Of a stretch of 47,499 bases of DNA, positions 17,132 through 26,084 are shown one piece after another. The position numbers and the translations under genes are program-made. The stretch lies in NCBI GenBank assembly GCA_964650385.1, contig CAZYTP010000011.1, forward strand, positions 1 through 47,499. The letters run 5' to 3'. The notes beneath the pieces are model-generated. The model was given only the letters and a program-made list of their open reading frames with translations, did not search any database and was not told the DNA's origin. The number at the start of each line of letters is the position of its first letter. Position 1 is the first letter of the stretch. The DNA is from JAUSPI01 sp964650385 (GTDB lineage Bacteria; Desulfobacterota; Syntrophia; Syntrophales; JADFWA01).

Positions 17132-17402
17132 CCCTACACAAGAAGATAGATCGGAAACAAACTTGAGTTTAGACGCCCGTCACAATCCCGATGTATAAGA
17201 GCAAAGAATGTGAAAATCAGAATAAAGTTAAGAGGCGATTCTCATTGCATGATCATTAGATTTAGAAGAGGCTTATCGTGATTTTTGAAGCTCAGGGAGA
17301 TGCTCAGATTCAGTGTGTCTAAATACAGGAGTTAAAAGCAGGCTTACTTTGTTTTTCTGTCTCTACACAGAAGTAACCGACGGGATAAAACCAGTTGAAC
17401 TG

Positions 17403-17921
17403 TTAGGCACCGTCCAGACCGGTCTTCTCTTTAATTCTAAACCAGTCGACCGGATCAATCAGGTATTCCTCCGTGTCTTTGAGCGACACATAGTGTTCAC
17501 GTTCAATATCAGCAAGAAGATTAAAAAATGCCTTTTCTTTCGGATCGGAGGCATCCTCGCTAAGTTTTGCATAATATTCCGTGCCTTTGGCCTCAAATTC
17601 TATTGCTGCACGAATAGCCTCCAGATCATCAGCATCCCCCTTCGCTGTCTTCGGTGCCTTTTCTGCCGCCTCCTTTAGGACATTTTTAACCTTTGTACCG
17701 TTTACTTCAAGGGGAACGGTTTCAGGCCATTTCTCCTGCTTCTCCCATTTTTCAGCAAGTTGCTTCAAGCGTTTATAGTGCTCAAGTTCCTCTTCGGCTA
17801 TTTGCTGAAACATCGCCTTGCCAACAGGGTTACCGGTTCTATCAGCGTTTTTAAGATAAAATTCGCGTTCCTTCACCTCATTGTCAAGGGCAACCTGCAG
17901 CGCACCTAATCGTTTTTTCAT
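17403..17921 (-). CDS. Rubrerythrin-type ferritin-like protein without rubredoxin domain
   Basis: A 172-residue four-helix diiron protein. The ligand motifs are visible in both halves: EVKEREFY and EEELEHYKRL near the N terminus, EFEAKGTEYY and DIEREHYVSL near the C terminus. There is no C-terminal CxxC pair, so no rubredoxin domain. Such proteins reduce peroxide or handle iron in anaerobes. Two in-frame ATGs occur; GGAGG lies 6 bp before ATG 17921, whereas ATG 17927 would overlap it, so 17921 is used. A good promoter lies upstream. Its electron donor is not encoded here. Confidence 0.88.
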   Translation of the reverse strand: MKKRLGALQVALDNEVKEREFYLKNADRTGNPVGKAMFQQIAEEELEHYKRLKQLAEKWEKQEKWPETVPLEVNGTKVKNVLKEAAEKAPKTAKGDADDLEAIRAAIEFEAKGTEYYAKLSEDASDPKEKAFFNLLADIEREHYVSLKDTEEYLIDPVDWFRIKEKTGLDGA

Positions 17922-17962
17922 GGTCATCCTCCTTCTCTGATTTTGACATATTATACATTAAT

Positions 17963-17992
17963 AAAATACATTATCGTAGTCAGTATTGTCAA
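17963..17992 (-). promoter_or_regulatory. Promoter of the rubrerythrin-type gene
   Basis: On the minus strand TTGACA (17987-17992) is followed after 18 bp by TATTTT (17963-17968), 42 bp before the start. The stretch just downstream (TTATTAATGTATAAT) is weakly PerR-box-like, which would fit peroxide control, but the match is only partial. Confidence 0.55.
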
Positions 17993-18167
17993 GCGTTTTG
18001 GCAAGGATGCCCCTCTGGTAGAGCAAGCATAGGGTGAACTATTCGTGAGCGTACCGTTCTCTGCCTTGTGTGGGAAGCTTGCGTCTATTTCGAAGGTTTC
18101 TCCGTCGGCGATAATAGAGAACCCCTCAGGAAACAATTGTAACACTTGGCTCAATCTGCTATTGATA

Positions 18168-18187
18168 TACCTTCAAATATGAAGGTA
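18168..18187. promoter_or_regulatory. Inverted repeat in the aconitase leader
   Basis: TACCTTC (18168-18174), six bases AAATAT, then GAAGGTA (18181-18187) form a perfect 7-bp inverted repeat ending 20 bp before the aconitase start and next to its ribosome site. It could be a repressor site or a small leader hairpin. Confidence 0.4.
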
Positions 18188-18207
18188 CGCCGAAAAAGGA
18201 AAAGAAG

Positions 18208-20151
18208 ATGGCCAAAACAATCACCCAGAAAATTATTGAAGAACATCTTGTTACCGGCAGCTTCATGCCCGGCACAGAGATAGCGATAAAGATAGACCAG
18301 ACATTAACGCAGGATGCTACCGGGACTATGGTCTATCTACAGTTTGAGTCTATGAGAGTACCCCGGATAAAAACCGAACTTTCGGTAAGTTATATAGACC
18401 ACAATACCATTCAGATTGGGTCTGAGAATGCGGATGATCACCGATACCTTCATGATATTGCAAGGAAATACGGCATCTACCTGTCACGGGCGGGAAACGG
18501 TATCTGTCACCAGGTCCACATTGAAAGATTTGGAAAACCGGGTGAAACTCTGCTCGGTTCCGACAGCCATACGCCAACATGCGGAGGGCTCGGCATGATT
18601 GCCATAGGTGCAGGTGGTCTTGATGTAGCCCTTGCAATAGCGGGTGAACCTTTTACTCTTATTTGTCCGAGAGTGATAATGATCAACCTCACAGGGAAAC
18701 TCTCTCCATGGGTTTCTGCCAAAGATGTCGTTCTTAAAGTACTTGAAATATTTACCACAAATGGAAACGTCGACTGTGTGTTCGAATACGGCGGAGAGGG
18801 TGTAACGACGCTCTCCGTACCGGAAAGGGCAACAATTACGAATATGGGAGCGGAATGCGGCGTTACCACCTCCGTTTTTCCAGGTGATGAAACAACAAGG
18901 GTTTTTTTGAAAGCTCAACATCGAGAAAAGGACTGGACAGAGATCAAAGCAGATATGGGTGCAGAATATGACAGGGTTGTCGACATCAACCTGTCCGAAA
19001 TAGTTCCGCTCACAGCAAAACCTCACAGTCCTGAAAATATCAGTACCATCAGAGATGTGGGAGAAATTGAAGTTAACCAGGTCTGTATCGGAAGCTGCAC
19101 CAATTCCTCTTACAAAGACCTCGCAACGGTCGCCAGGATTCTCAAGGGGAAGGTTGCGCATCCCGGGGTCAGTTTCGTTCTGGCACCGGGATCAAAACAG
19201 GTAGTGGAAAACCTGGCAAAAGACAGATACCTTGCAGACCTCATAGAATCCGGTGCACGTCTGGCAGAATGCGCGTGCGGATTTTGCATCGGCAATAGCC
19301 ACAGCCCTCAGACAAAAGCCGTTTCCCTGAGAACATCAAACAGAAATTTTCTGGGAAGATCGGGAACAAAGGATGCACAGGTCTATCTTGTCAGTCCTGA
19401 GGCGGCTGCGACCGCGGTTATAACAGGAAAATTCACGGACCCGCGAGATCTCGGCATGGAATATCCGGAAGTGAGCGTGCCCGAACAATTTCACGTCGAC
19501 GACAGAATGATTATTAAACCTGAAGATACGGTCGATGTATCAAAAATCAAGATATACAGGGGACCGAATATCGGAGTCCTCCCGGTAAACGATCCATTTC
19601 CGGACGATATCTCGGCAGAAGTTACGATTAAAGTCGGGGACAAGATAACGACAGACCACATTATCCCGGCTGGTGCGAGGATGAAGTACCGTTCTAACAT
19701 ACCAAGATATTCTCAGTTTCTCTTCGAGATTCTTGACAAGACATTCTATGAGCGTGCAAAAAAGATACAGGACAGCGGTCGGCACAACATCATCGTCGCA
19801 GGACTGTCATACGGCCAGGGATCATCAAGAGAGCATGCGGCACTATGTCCAATGTTCCTAGGGGTAAAGGCTGTAATCGCAAAATCATTTGAAAGGATCC
19901 ATACGGCGAATCTGATAAACTTCGGGATAATTCCCCTCATCTTTAAAGACGGCAAGACTTACGATTCGGTAGATCAGGGAGATAGTCTGGAGATACCGTC
20001 TATCAGAAAGGCATTAGAATTAAACGGGAAAATGACTGTGAAAAACACAACAAAAAAAAGGTCATTCGAAGTAATCTACAACCTTTCGCAAAAGCAGAAA
20101 AAGATTCTTCTTGCAGGCGGCGCTCTCAATTATAAAATATCACGTAAATGA
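18208..20151 (+). CDS. Aconitate hydratase (homoaconitase-like, about 650 residues)
   Basis: This interconverts citrate and isocitrate through cis-aconitate with a 4Fe-4S cluster. Of 647 residues, the catalytic part holds the GSDSHTPT motif and the three cluster cysteines in CIGSCTNS and CACGFCIGNS. The C-terminal swivel domain has KITTDHIIPAGARMKYRSN and YGQGSSREHAA. It is shorter than E. coli AcnA/AcnB (about 860-890) and belongs to the group related to LeuC/LeuD but fused, common in Desulfobacterota and Clostridia. AAGGA lies 7 bp before the start. The CoA-transferase gene follows after 132 bp, in a gap that holds a hairpin repeat. Confidence 0.93.
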   Translation: MAKTITQKIIEEHLVTGSFMPGTEIAIKIDQTLTQDATGTMVYLQFESMRVPRIKTELSVSYIDHNTIQIGSENADDHRYLHDIARKYGIYLSRAGNGICHQVHIERFGKPGETLLGSDSHTPTCGGLGMIAIGAGGLDVALAIAGEPFTLICPRVIMINLTGKLSPWVSAKDVVLKVLEIFTTNGNVDCVFEYGGEGVTTLSVPERATITNMGAECGVTTSVFPGDETTRVFLKAQHREKDWTEIKADMGAEYDRVVDINLSEIVPLTAKPHSPENISTIRDVGEIEVNQVCIGSCTNSSYKDLATVARILKGKVAHPGVSFVLAPGSKQVVENLAKDRYLADLIESGARLAECACGFCIGNSHSPQTKAVSLRTSNRNFLGRSGTKDAQVYLVSPEAAATAVITGKFTDPRDLGMEYPEVSVPEQFHVDDRMIIKPEDTVDVSKIKIYRGPNIGVLPVNDPFPDDISAEVTIKVGDKITTDHIIPAGARMKYRSNIPRYSQFLFEILDKTFYERAKKIQDSGRHNIIVAGLSYGQGSSREHAALCPMFLGVKAVIAKSFERIHTANLINFGIIPLIFKDGKTYDSVDQGDSLEIPSIRKALELNGKMTVKNTTKKRSFEVIYNLSQKQKKILLAGGALNYKISRK

Positions 20152-20211
20152 CCCTCAGGAGTTACGGGGTGCTTCCAACCCAAAACATTCGCCTTAAATG
20201 ATCAAGGTGAA

Positions 20212-20260
20212 TGACCGGGGACGCACCTGCAAGCCCCGCCCTATGGGCGTGGAGCTTCAC
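20212..20260 (+). repeat. GC-rich hairpin repeat, copy 3
   Basis: This reads TGACCGGGGACGCACC, then TGCAAGCCCCGCCC...GGGCGTGGAGCTTCAC, on the plus strand. It lies between aconitase and the CoA-transferase and might attenuate transcription between them. The stem has one G-T or mismatch position compared with copy 2. Confidence 0.75.
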
Positions 20261-20301
20261 TTTTCGCGGCACAAACACTTTATTTGAGGAGCAATCACAA
20301 A

Positions 20302-21657
20302 ATGAAAAAAATCGTAAATCCCAGGGAAGTTATTAATTCATCCATCATAACCCCCGGAACAAGGATCTACTGTTCCGGCAATGCGGCAACTCCACAGGTT
20401 CTATTGAAATATATGTGGGAAGATACGTCCATTAAAGATGTTGAAATGTTGAGCGTTCTTCTCCTTGGAGAAATCGATGAGTTGTTCAGTGAAGAAACCT
20501 GTTCAAGAATTACCCACAGGGTTATCTTCAACGGTCCCTCCTCAAGGCGCGCCGTAAACAACGGATGGGCAAAGTACCAGTTGCTCCACTTGTCCGACAT
20601 ACCTAGGCAGTTAAGAGGACACCTGAAACCTGACATGGTTTTCGTGTCCGTCAGCGGTCCCGACAACGGAGGAAATTTCAGCCTGGGAACATCGGTCGAG
20701 GCCGTACTTACTGCAGTTCAAATCGTAAAGGAAAACAACGGAATAGTAATTGCGGAAAGAAATGCTAAGATGCCTTTTGTGCTGGGCACGACAATTAATG
20801 AGGAGTCTATCGATTATCTTGTCGATAGTGATTATGATTTGCCTATAAGCCCGGTAAAAAAGCCCGATGACCGGGCAAAAAAGATCGCTGATCTGATCGC
20901 TCAATTGTACATTAAAGATGGGAGTATGCTGCAGTATGGAATCGGGGAAGTTCCAGAAGCAGTTACGGATTCAATTATCGAAAAGGGCGTTAAGGATCTG
21001 GGGATCCGGTCGGAGCTGTTTGCAGATGCTATGATAAAACTTGTTGAAAAGGGGATTGTAACGAACAAGTACGCAAGAGACCAATTTTCAATCGCAACAC
21101 TCTTTTTATCCGGATCCCAGGGTGGATATGACTGGTTTGACTATAATAGCTCGGTGCAAAGCAGGCCTTCTGACCGGACGAACAGCATCCTGTTTATTGC
21201 CAGACATCCTAATATGGTGGCTATAAACAGCGCCATCGGCGTTGACCTGCATGGTAATATATGGGCCGACTCACTGTATGCCAGGCAAATCTACAGCGGC
21301 GTCGGCGGACAATCCGATTTCTTGAGGGGGGCCTACCTGTCCGAGGGAGGCATTCCGATAATTGCTATGAAATCAACAACACAAAAAGGCGTGTCCAAGA
21401 TTGTGGATCAGAGTCCCGAAGGGATCACGACCACTGCTATTGCCGCTGATCCCGTTATTATTGTTACAGAATACGGCGCTTTTGACCCGAGGGGGCTGAG
21501 CATTGCCGAACATGCTGTCGGGATTGCCCACCTGGCGGAACCCGAGACCAGAGAAAAACTGCTGAAACATATTTCTGACAGCGGTGTTTTTCATAAACCG
21601 CTACAAAGGTTTCCAAAAGGCATGCCAAAAGGGGTTTTCCCTTACGAACAGCTTTAG
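20302..21657 (+). CDS. Acetyl-CoA hydrolase/transferase family protein (4-hydroxybutyrate CoA-transferase-like)
   Basis: A cytosolic family I CoA-transferase of 451 residues. The C-terminal domain has IVTEYGAFDPRGLSIAEHA and HLAEPETREKLLKH, the hallmark of the acetyl-CoA hydrolase/4-hydroxybutyrate or butyrate CoA-transferase group. The centre carries GGQSDFLRGA, a conserved active-site stretch in this group. It would move CoA between acetyl-CoA and another acid; the acid cannot be named from sequence. AGGAG (20287-20291) precedes ATG 20302; a TTG at 20284 would lie ahead of that site and is rejected. It may share transcription with aconitase. Confidence 0.85.
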   Translation: MKKIVNPREVINSSIITPGTRIYCSGNAATPQVLLKYMWEDTSIKDVEMLSVLLLGEIDELFSEETCSRITHRVIFNGPSSRRAVNNGWAKYQLLHLSDIPRQLRGHLKPDMVFVSVSGPDNGGNFSLGTSVEAVLTAVQIVKENNGIVIAERNAKMPFVLGTTINEESIDYLVDSDYDLPISPVKKPDDRAKKIADLIAQLYIKDGSMLQYGIGEVPEAVTDSIIEKGVKDLGIRSELFADAMIKLVEKGIVTNKYARDQFSIATLFLSGSQGGYDWFDYNSSVQSRPSDRTNSILFIARHPNMVAINSAIGVDLHGNIWADSLYARQIYSGVGGQSDFLRGAYLSEGGIPIIAMKSTTQKGVSKIVDQSPEGITTTAIAADPVIIVTEYGAFDPRGLSIAEHAVGIAHLAEPETREKLLKHISDSGVFHKPLQRFPKGMPKGVFPYEQL

Positions 21658-21740
21658 AGGACATATAAAGATTTTTCATTTTCTACGAATACCCTGACAA
21701 CTTTACAGCTGCCATCCACTATTAGTACCTGAGTGCAGTG

Positions 21741-24700
21741 TTAACTGCCTTTAATCCAGAGGTTCTCAATGAGGCTGTGAACATCTTCGAGAACGATGTA
21801 AATACAGGGGATGAGAAGCAGGGTTATCGCAGTAGCAAAAAGCACTCCAAACCCCAGACTCACGGCCATAGGTATCAGGAATTGCGCCTGGAGACTTTTC
21901 TCCAGGATCATGGGGATCAGACTGGCAAAGGTGGTTAGTGACGTGAGTATAATCGCCCTGAAACGCAAGGCCCCGGCCTGAGTTACCGCATCTCGGATAT
22001 CCACTCCCTGACGGCGCGCCCGGTTCGCAGTGTAGATTAAAACCAGGGAATCATTGACCACGACACCGGCAAGCCCCACCATACCAAAGAGGCTCAAAAT
22101 GGTGATGTTGAACCCCATAATCAGGTGTCCCGCGACAGCGCCTACGATACCGAAGGGAATCGCAGACATGACAACAAGGGGCTGAGTGAAGGATCTGAAA
22201 GGGATAGCCAGCAGGGCATAAATGCAGAAAAGGGCAAGCATAAAGCCTTTGATCACATCGGCCAGAGATTCTTTCTGTTCTTTCCCCTCTCCCTCTATCG
22301 AATACCGAAGACCCGGATAGCGGAACTTGAGATTCTTCAGGACAACCTTTTCCAGAGATGACCTTACCTCCTGGGCATTGGTAACCGCTTCATCCACGTC
22401 GGCAGAAACCTTGATAACCCGATTTCGCTGTGTCCGCTGGATGGAAGCGTATCCCTGTTCCATGTTTACTTCAGCCAGCAGACCGAAAGGCACTTCGGAA
22501 CCATCGGGGGTTCGAATACGCATCTCTTCTACATACCCGAGTGATTTCCGCTCATTCTCAGGATAGCGAACCAGCACCTTTACTTCATCCTTATCACGCT
22601 GCATGCGCAGGGCTTCGGCTCCATAAAAGGCATGCCGAACCTGCCGGGCCAAATCATTCAGGGTGAGGCCGAGACTCCGGGCGGCCGGTTTCAGCTTGAT
22701 CTGCATCTCCTTTTTACCCGGAAGAAAACTGTCGCTTACATCATAGACACCGGGATAATCTCTGAGTTCCGCTTTCAGCTCTTCCGTTGCGGCGAGCAGC
22801 TTCTCGTTATCATCCATAGACAGATGAACTTCAACGGATTTACCGGCACTGTGAAGCACACTCTTGAACGTGATCGACTCCGAATCGGGGATTATACCCG
22901 CTTTCTGACGCCATAATCCGGCCAGTTTAGCGGTACTGACGTCCCGCTTTTCACCTTTAAGTACCTGTATCCAGATCTGAGCGAGGTGCCCTCCTGTGTC
23001 TCCACTGTCGCCATGGCCCCCCATCTGTGTCCCGATCAAAGCCACACTGTGCTCAAAAAGAGGCTGTGCGCCTTCAGGTCTTTGTTTGTCTGCCTCTTTC
23101 AGCATTTCCTGGGCAGTTTCCGCCAGATAGGTGACTACCTCAATAGTTCTCTCCATCGGGGTTCCCGCAGGCATGGTTACGGAACAGTCCAGCGTGTCGC
23201 TTTCCACCTTGGGAAAGAATGTAAACTTGATCACCCCGCCCTGGACCATCCCCAGGGTAAGAAGAAGCAACGCTACGCCCAGCCCTATTGTAGCGTACCG
23301 CCACCTTACACAGAAGTTTACCGTTCTGGTATAAGGCCCCCGGATAAAATCTTTCAGCCATTTAGACATTCGCTTTTCTTCTTTTTCAATGCCCGATTCA
23401 CGACGGGAGATCGAGTGGTTCTTTCTGGACAGATGGGCGGGGAGAATAAAAAGGGATTCCACCAGTGAACCGAAAAGGACAAAGATGACCACAATGGGCA
23501 GATTGCGCATCAGTTTTCCCATAATGCCGCTTCCCATAAGAAGAGGCCAGAAAGCCACCATGGTCGTCAGAACAGAAAAAATGACCGGATTGGCTACTTC
23601 TACAGTGCCTTCCACCGCCGCTTTCAAAGGAGACAAACCCTCTTCCTGCTTTCGGAATATATTTTCACCTATGATGATCGCGTCATCCACCACGATACCG
23701 AGGACCATGATAAAGGCAAAGAGAGAGATCATGTTGATGGAGACATCAAATCTGGGTAAAATCGCAAGTCCGGTCAAAAATGATATGGGGATTCCGAGGG
23801 TAACCCAGAAGGCCAGCCGCACGTTGAGAAACAGTCCAAGAAGGACAATTACCAGCACCAGACCGATGGCCATGTTTCTCAGCAGAAGTTCGAGACGGCT
23901 TTTCAATATCTCGGACATATCGGCAAAGAAAGCGATGCCGACACCTGCAGGCAAGGACGGTTTGGTCTCTTCGATGTAGTTTTTTACCGTATTGGCAACC
24001 GTCAGGGCATTCTGATCCGCTACACGGAAAACTTGAATCACCGAAGCGTGCTTGCCCTGGAAGCGAGCAGTAAGATCCACATCCTCGAATCCATCGCTGA
24101 GTGTGGCGATCTGCTCCAGCGTAACCTTACTTCCGTCGGAACGGGTAATGACAGCAATATCCCCGTATTCGGCGGCATAGTAGCGACGACCTTTGGTCCT
24201 GATAAGGATTTCACCGCCTCCAGTCTTGACGCTGCCGGCGGGAAGGTCAAGACTGGCCATTTTCACCGTATCAGCTATCTGCTCCAGAGTAAGTCCATAG
24301 CGCCGCAGGGTCTTTTCGGAGACTTCGATGTGTATCTCCCCTTTGCGAACACCAAAGATTTCGGCTAACGTAACACCCGGCAGGTTGGTAATGTCGTCTT
24401 TGATCTTTTCCGTTAGATACTTAATGGTCGATTCCGGCACGTCGCCATAAACGGCTATATGGATTACCTCGACTCGTTGGGTTACTTCCCGGATCACCGG
24501 CTTTTCAGCCTCCTCGGGAAAGGTCGTAATACGATCAACTTCAGCCTTTACCTCATCGAGAAGCTTCTTCAGGTCCCAGTCCTTCATGACCTCAATGGTA
24601 ACTGTACCGAAGCCCTCACGTGCAGTAGAATCTATCCGCTTTATCCCGGCCAGACCGGCAAGCCTTTCCTCAATCCGCCGGATGATCGCCTCCTCCACCT

Positions 24701-24875
24701 CGGCGGGGGAAGCGCCTTGATATTCCGTGGAAATGGAAATACGATCCAGTGAAGTTTCGGGGAAAACCTCCAGTTTTATGGTCATGCACGTAACGACCCC
24801 GACCAATATCAAAAACATCATTAACAGATTGGCCGCAACTCGATTTTCAGCAAACCAGGCGATGGTTCCCTTCAT
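21741..24875 (-). CDS. RND efflux permease, HAE1 (AcrB-like) family
   Basis: A proton-driven inner-membrane pump of 1044 residues. It has the internal duplication of RND proteins: helix 1, a large periplasmic loop (about 35-330), helices 2-7, a second loop (about 550-850), helices 8-12. The helix-4 segment MVLGIVVDDAIIIGENIFR carries the paired aspartates of the proton relay. It begins immediately after the adaptor's stop codon (TAAATG). It is the last gene of the tetR-led operon and forms a tripartite pump with the adaptor and outer-membrane factor. Substrates are probably hydrophobic toxic compounds. Confidence 0.94.
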   Translation of the reverse strand: MKGTIAWFAENRVAANLLMMFLILVGVVTCMTIKLEVFPETSLDRISISTEYQGASPAEVEEAIIRRIEERLAGLAGIKRIDSTAREGFGTVTIEVMKDWDLKKLLDEVKAEVDRITTFPEEAEKPVIREVTQRVEVIHIAVYGDVPESTIKYLTEKIKDDITNLPGVTLAEIFGVRKGEIHIEVSEKTLRRYGLTLEQIADTVKMASLDLPAGSVKTGGGEILIRTKGRRYYAAEYGDIAVITRSDGSKVTLEQIATLSDGFEDVDLTARFQGKHASVIQVFRVADQNALTVANTVKNYIEETKPSLPAGVGIAFFADMSEILKSRLELLLRNMAIGLVLVIVLLGLFLNVRLAFWVTLGIPISFLTGLAILPRFDVSINMISLFAFIMVLGIVVDDAIIIGENIFRKQEEGLSPLKAAVEGTVEVANPVIFSVLTTMVAFWPLLMGSGIMGKLMRNLPIVVIFVLFGSLVESLFILPAHLSRKNHSISRRESGIEKEEKRMSKWLKDFIRGPYTRTVNFCVRWRYATIGLGVALLLLTLGMVQGGVIKFTFFPKVESDTLDCSVTMPAGTPMERTIEVVTYLAETAQEMLKEADKQRPEGAQPLFEHSVALIGTQMGGHGDSGDTGGHLAQIWIQVLKGEKRDVSTAKLAGLWRQKAGIIPDSESITFKSVLHSAGKSVEVHLSMDDNEKLLAATEELKAELRDYPGVYDVSDSFLPGKKEMQIKLKPAARSLGLTLNDLARQVRHAFYGAEALRMQRDKDEVKVLVRYPENERKSLGYVEEMRIRTPDGSEVPFGLLAEVNMEQGYASIQRTQRNRVIKVSADVDEAVTNAQEVRSSLEKVVLKNLKFRYPGLRYSIEGEGKEQKESLADVIKGFMLALFCIYALLAIPFRSFTQPLVVMSAIPFGIVGAVAGHLIMGFNITILSLFGMVGLAGVVVNDSLVLIYTANRARRQGVDIRDAVTQAGALRFRAIILTSLTTFASLIPMILEKSLQAQFLIPMAVSLGFGVLFATAITLLLIPCIYIVLEDVHSLIENLWIKGS

Positions 24876-26084
24876 TTATTGTTTCAACTCCTTTACAGCT
24901 GCCGTTCGAACATTCATGCCGTCAGTAACCGCCTTGAGTGAAGAGATGACTACCATCTCGCCGTCTTTGAGGCCGGACCGAACGATAACACCTTCACCCT
25001 GGTGGCGTGCTACCTCAACTTTACGGAACCGTAGCACCCCGTCGCCGTTCACTACCCAGACGACTTCACCCTCGTGGAGAGCTGACCTGGGAATGACAGC
25101 GGCGCCGGACAGATCACGCCCTTTGATTTCCACCGTCACAAAAAGACCAATGGCAAGTGGTGGTTTGCTGGCATACGGCTTATCCACCCGTACAATTACA
25201 TTGATCATACGTGTCTTCTCATCAAGCTCTCCTTCAGCACGAACGACACTTCCCTTACAGATGAGATCCCGCCCGGCAATCCTTGCCCGGACCGTTGCAG
25301 TCGATCCAGGCCCATCCCCGGGCGTGAACCCCGGCACATCGAACCAGAAGAGGTTTTCATCTTCGAGCGGTACGGCAATCTCCGCCGCATTGGTGGAATA
25401 AAGAGTGGCCAGAGTCTGCCCCGGCGACACATATTGACCAATATCTACACTTTTTGCACTTACGCGGCCGTCGAACGGGGTTTTGAGGATTGTTCTTTCA
25501 AGGTTCAGGATGGCCTTTTGCAGATCCGCCTGATCGGCCTCAAGCTGTGCCCGGGCGGCTGCCAGCTGCGGTTCTTTGGCTACCAGTGGCGGTGCCTTTC
25601 TCTGTGTTTTGGAATTGCTGGCATGGTGAATACGCCACTCTTCCCGTGCCACCGCGGCCTCTTCCTGTCTGATTTTAAGGGTGCTCTCCGAATTCTTCAC
25701 CTTGGCTTTGGCCAAGGTAACGGCCAACTCGTAATCTGCCGGATCTATAGTAAGCAATGTGTCGTCTTTATTGAATTCCCCTCCGTTGACGAGCGATTGA
25801 GAAACATACACCACTTTGCCTCCCACTTGAGTAACAAGATTGATCACCTGCAGGGGCCGCACAGTACCCTCACCCCTGATTTGCAAAGACCTGGATTCCG
25901 TGTGTATCTTAATCACCCTGACCACGGGCACGGGAGCTACGTGTGTTGTTTTCTCCAGCTGAGACTTACTCGCCTTCAGTGTAAACAGACCAACGACGCC
26001 CACAACGATAAGGATAGTGGTGATGGCAAAATGGAAAAACCTCTTCTTTTTTTTACTCATGGCAGATAGTTTTTTGCGGATCAT
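24876..26084 (-). CDS. RND efflux periplasmic adaptor (membrane fusion protein)
   Basis: A 402-residue adaptor. An N-terminal membrane anchor (about residues 18-38, FAITTILIVVGVVGLF) is followed by lipoyl-like half (GEGTVRPLQVINLVTQVGGKV), a helical hairpin with VAREEW and ARAQLEADQADLQKA, the second lipoyl half (ILKTPFDGRVSAKSVDIGQYV), a beta-barrel and a membrane-proximal domain. No lipobox is present, so it is anchored by the helix. It overlaps the outer-membrane factor gene by 4 bp and abuts the pump gene. Confidence 0.92.
   Translation of the reverse strand: MIRKKLSAMSKKKKRFFHFAITTILIVVGVVGLFTLKASKSQLEKTTHVAPVPVVRVIKIHTESRSLQIRGEGTVRPLQVINLVTQVGGKVVYVSQSLVNGGEFNKDDTLLTIDPADYELAVTLAKAKVKNSESTLKIRQEEAAVAREEWRIHHASNSKTQRKAPPLVAKEPQLAAARAQLEADQADLQKAILNLERTILKTPFDGRVSAKSVDIGQYVSPGQTLATLYSTNAAEIAVPLEDENLFWFDVPGFTPGDGPGSTATVRARIAGRDLICKGSVVRAEGELDEKTRMINVIVRVDKPYASKPPLAIGLFVTVEIKGRDLSGAAVIPRSALHEGEVVWVVNGDGVLRFRKVEVARHQGEGVIVRSGLKDGEMVVISSLKAVTDGMNVRTAAVKELKQ

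Noticed and set aside
17951..18154. Minus-strand frame of 67 codons upstream of the rubrerythrin-type gene
   Set aside because: It runs through that gene's promoter and shows no recognisable domain; probably chance.
23389..23979. Plus-strand frame of 196 codons
   Set aside because: Opposite-strand shadow of the RND pump gene; low-complexity Thr/Arg/Ser-rich translation.
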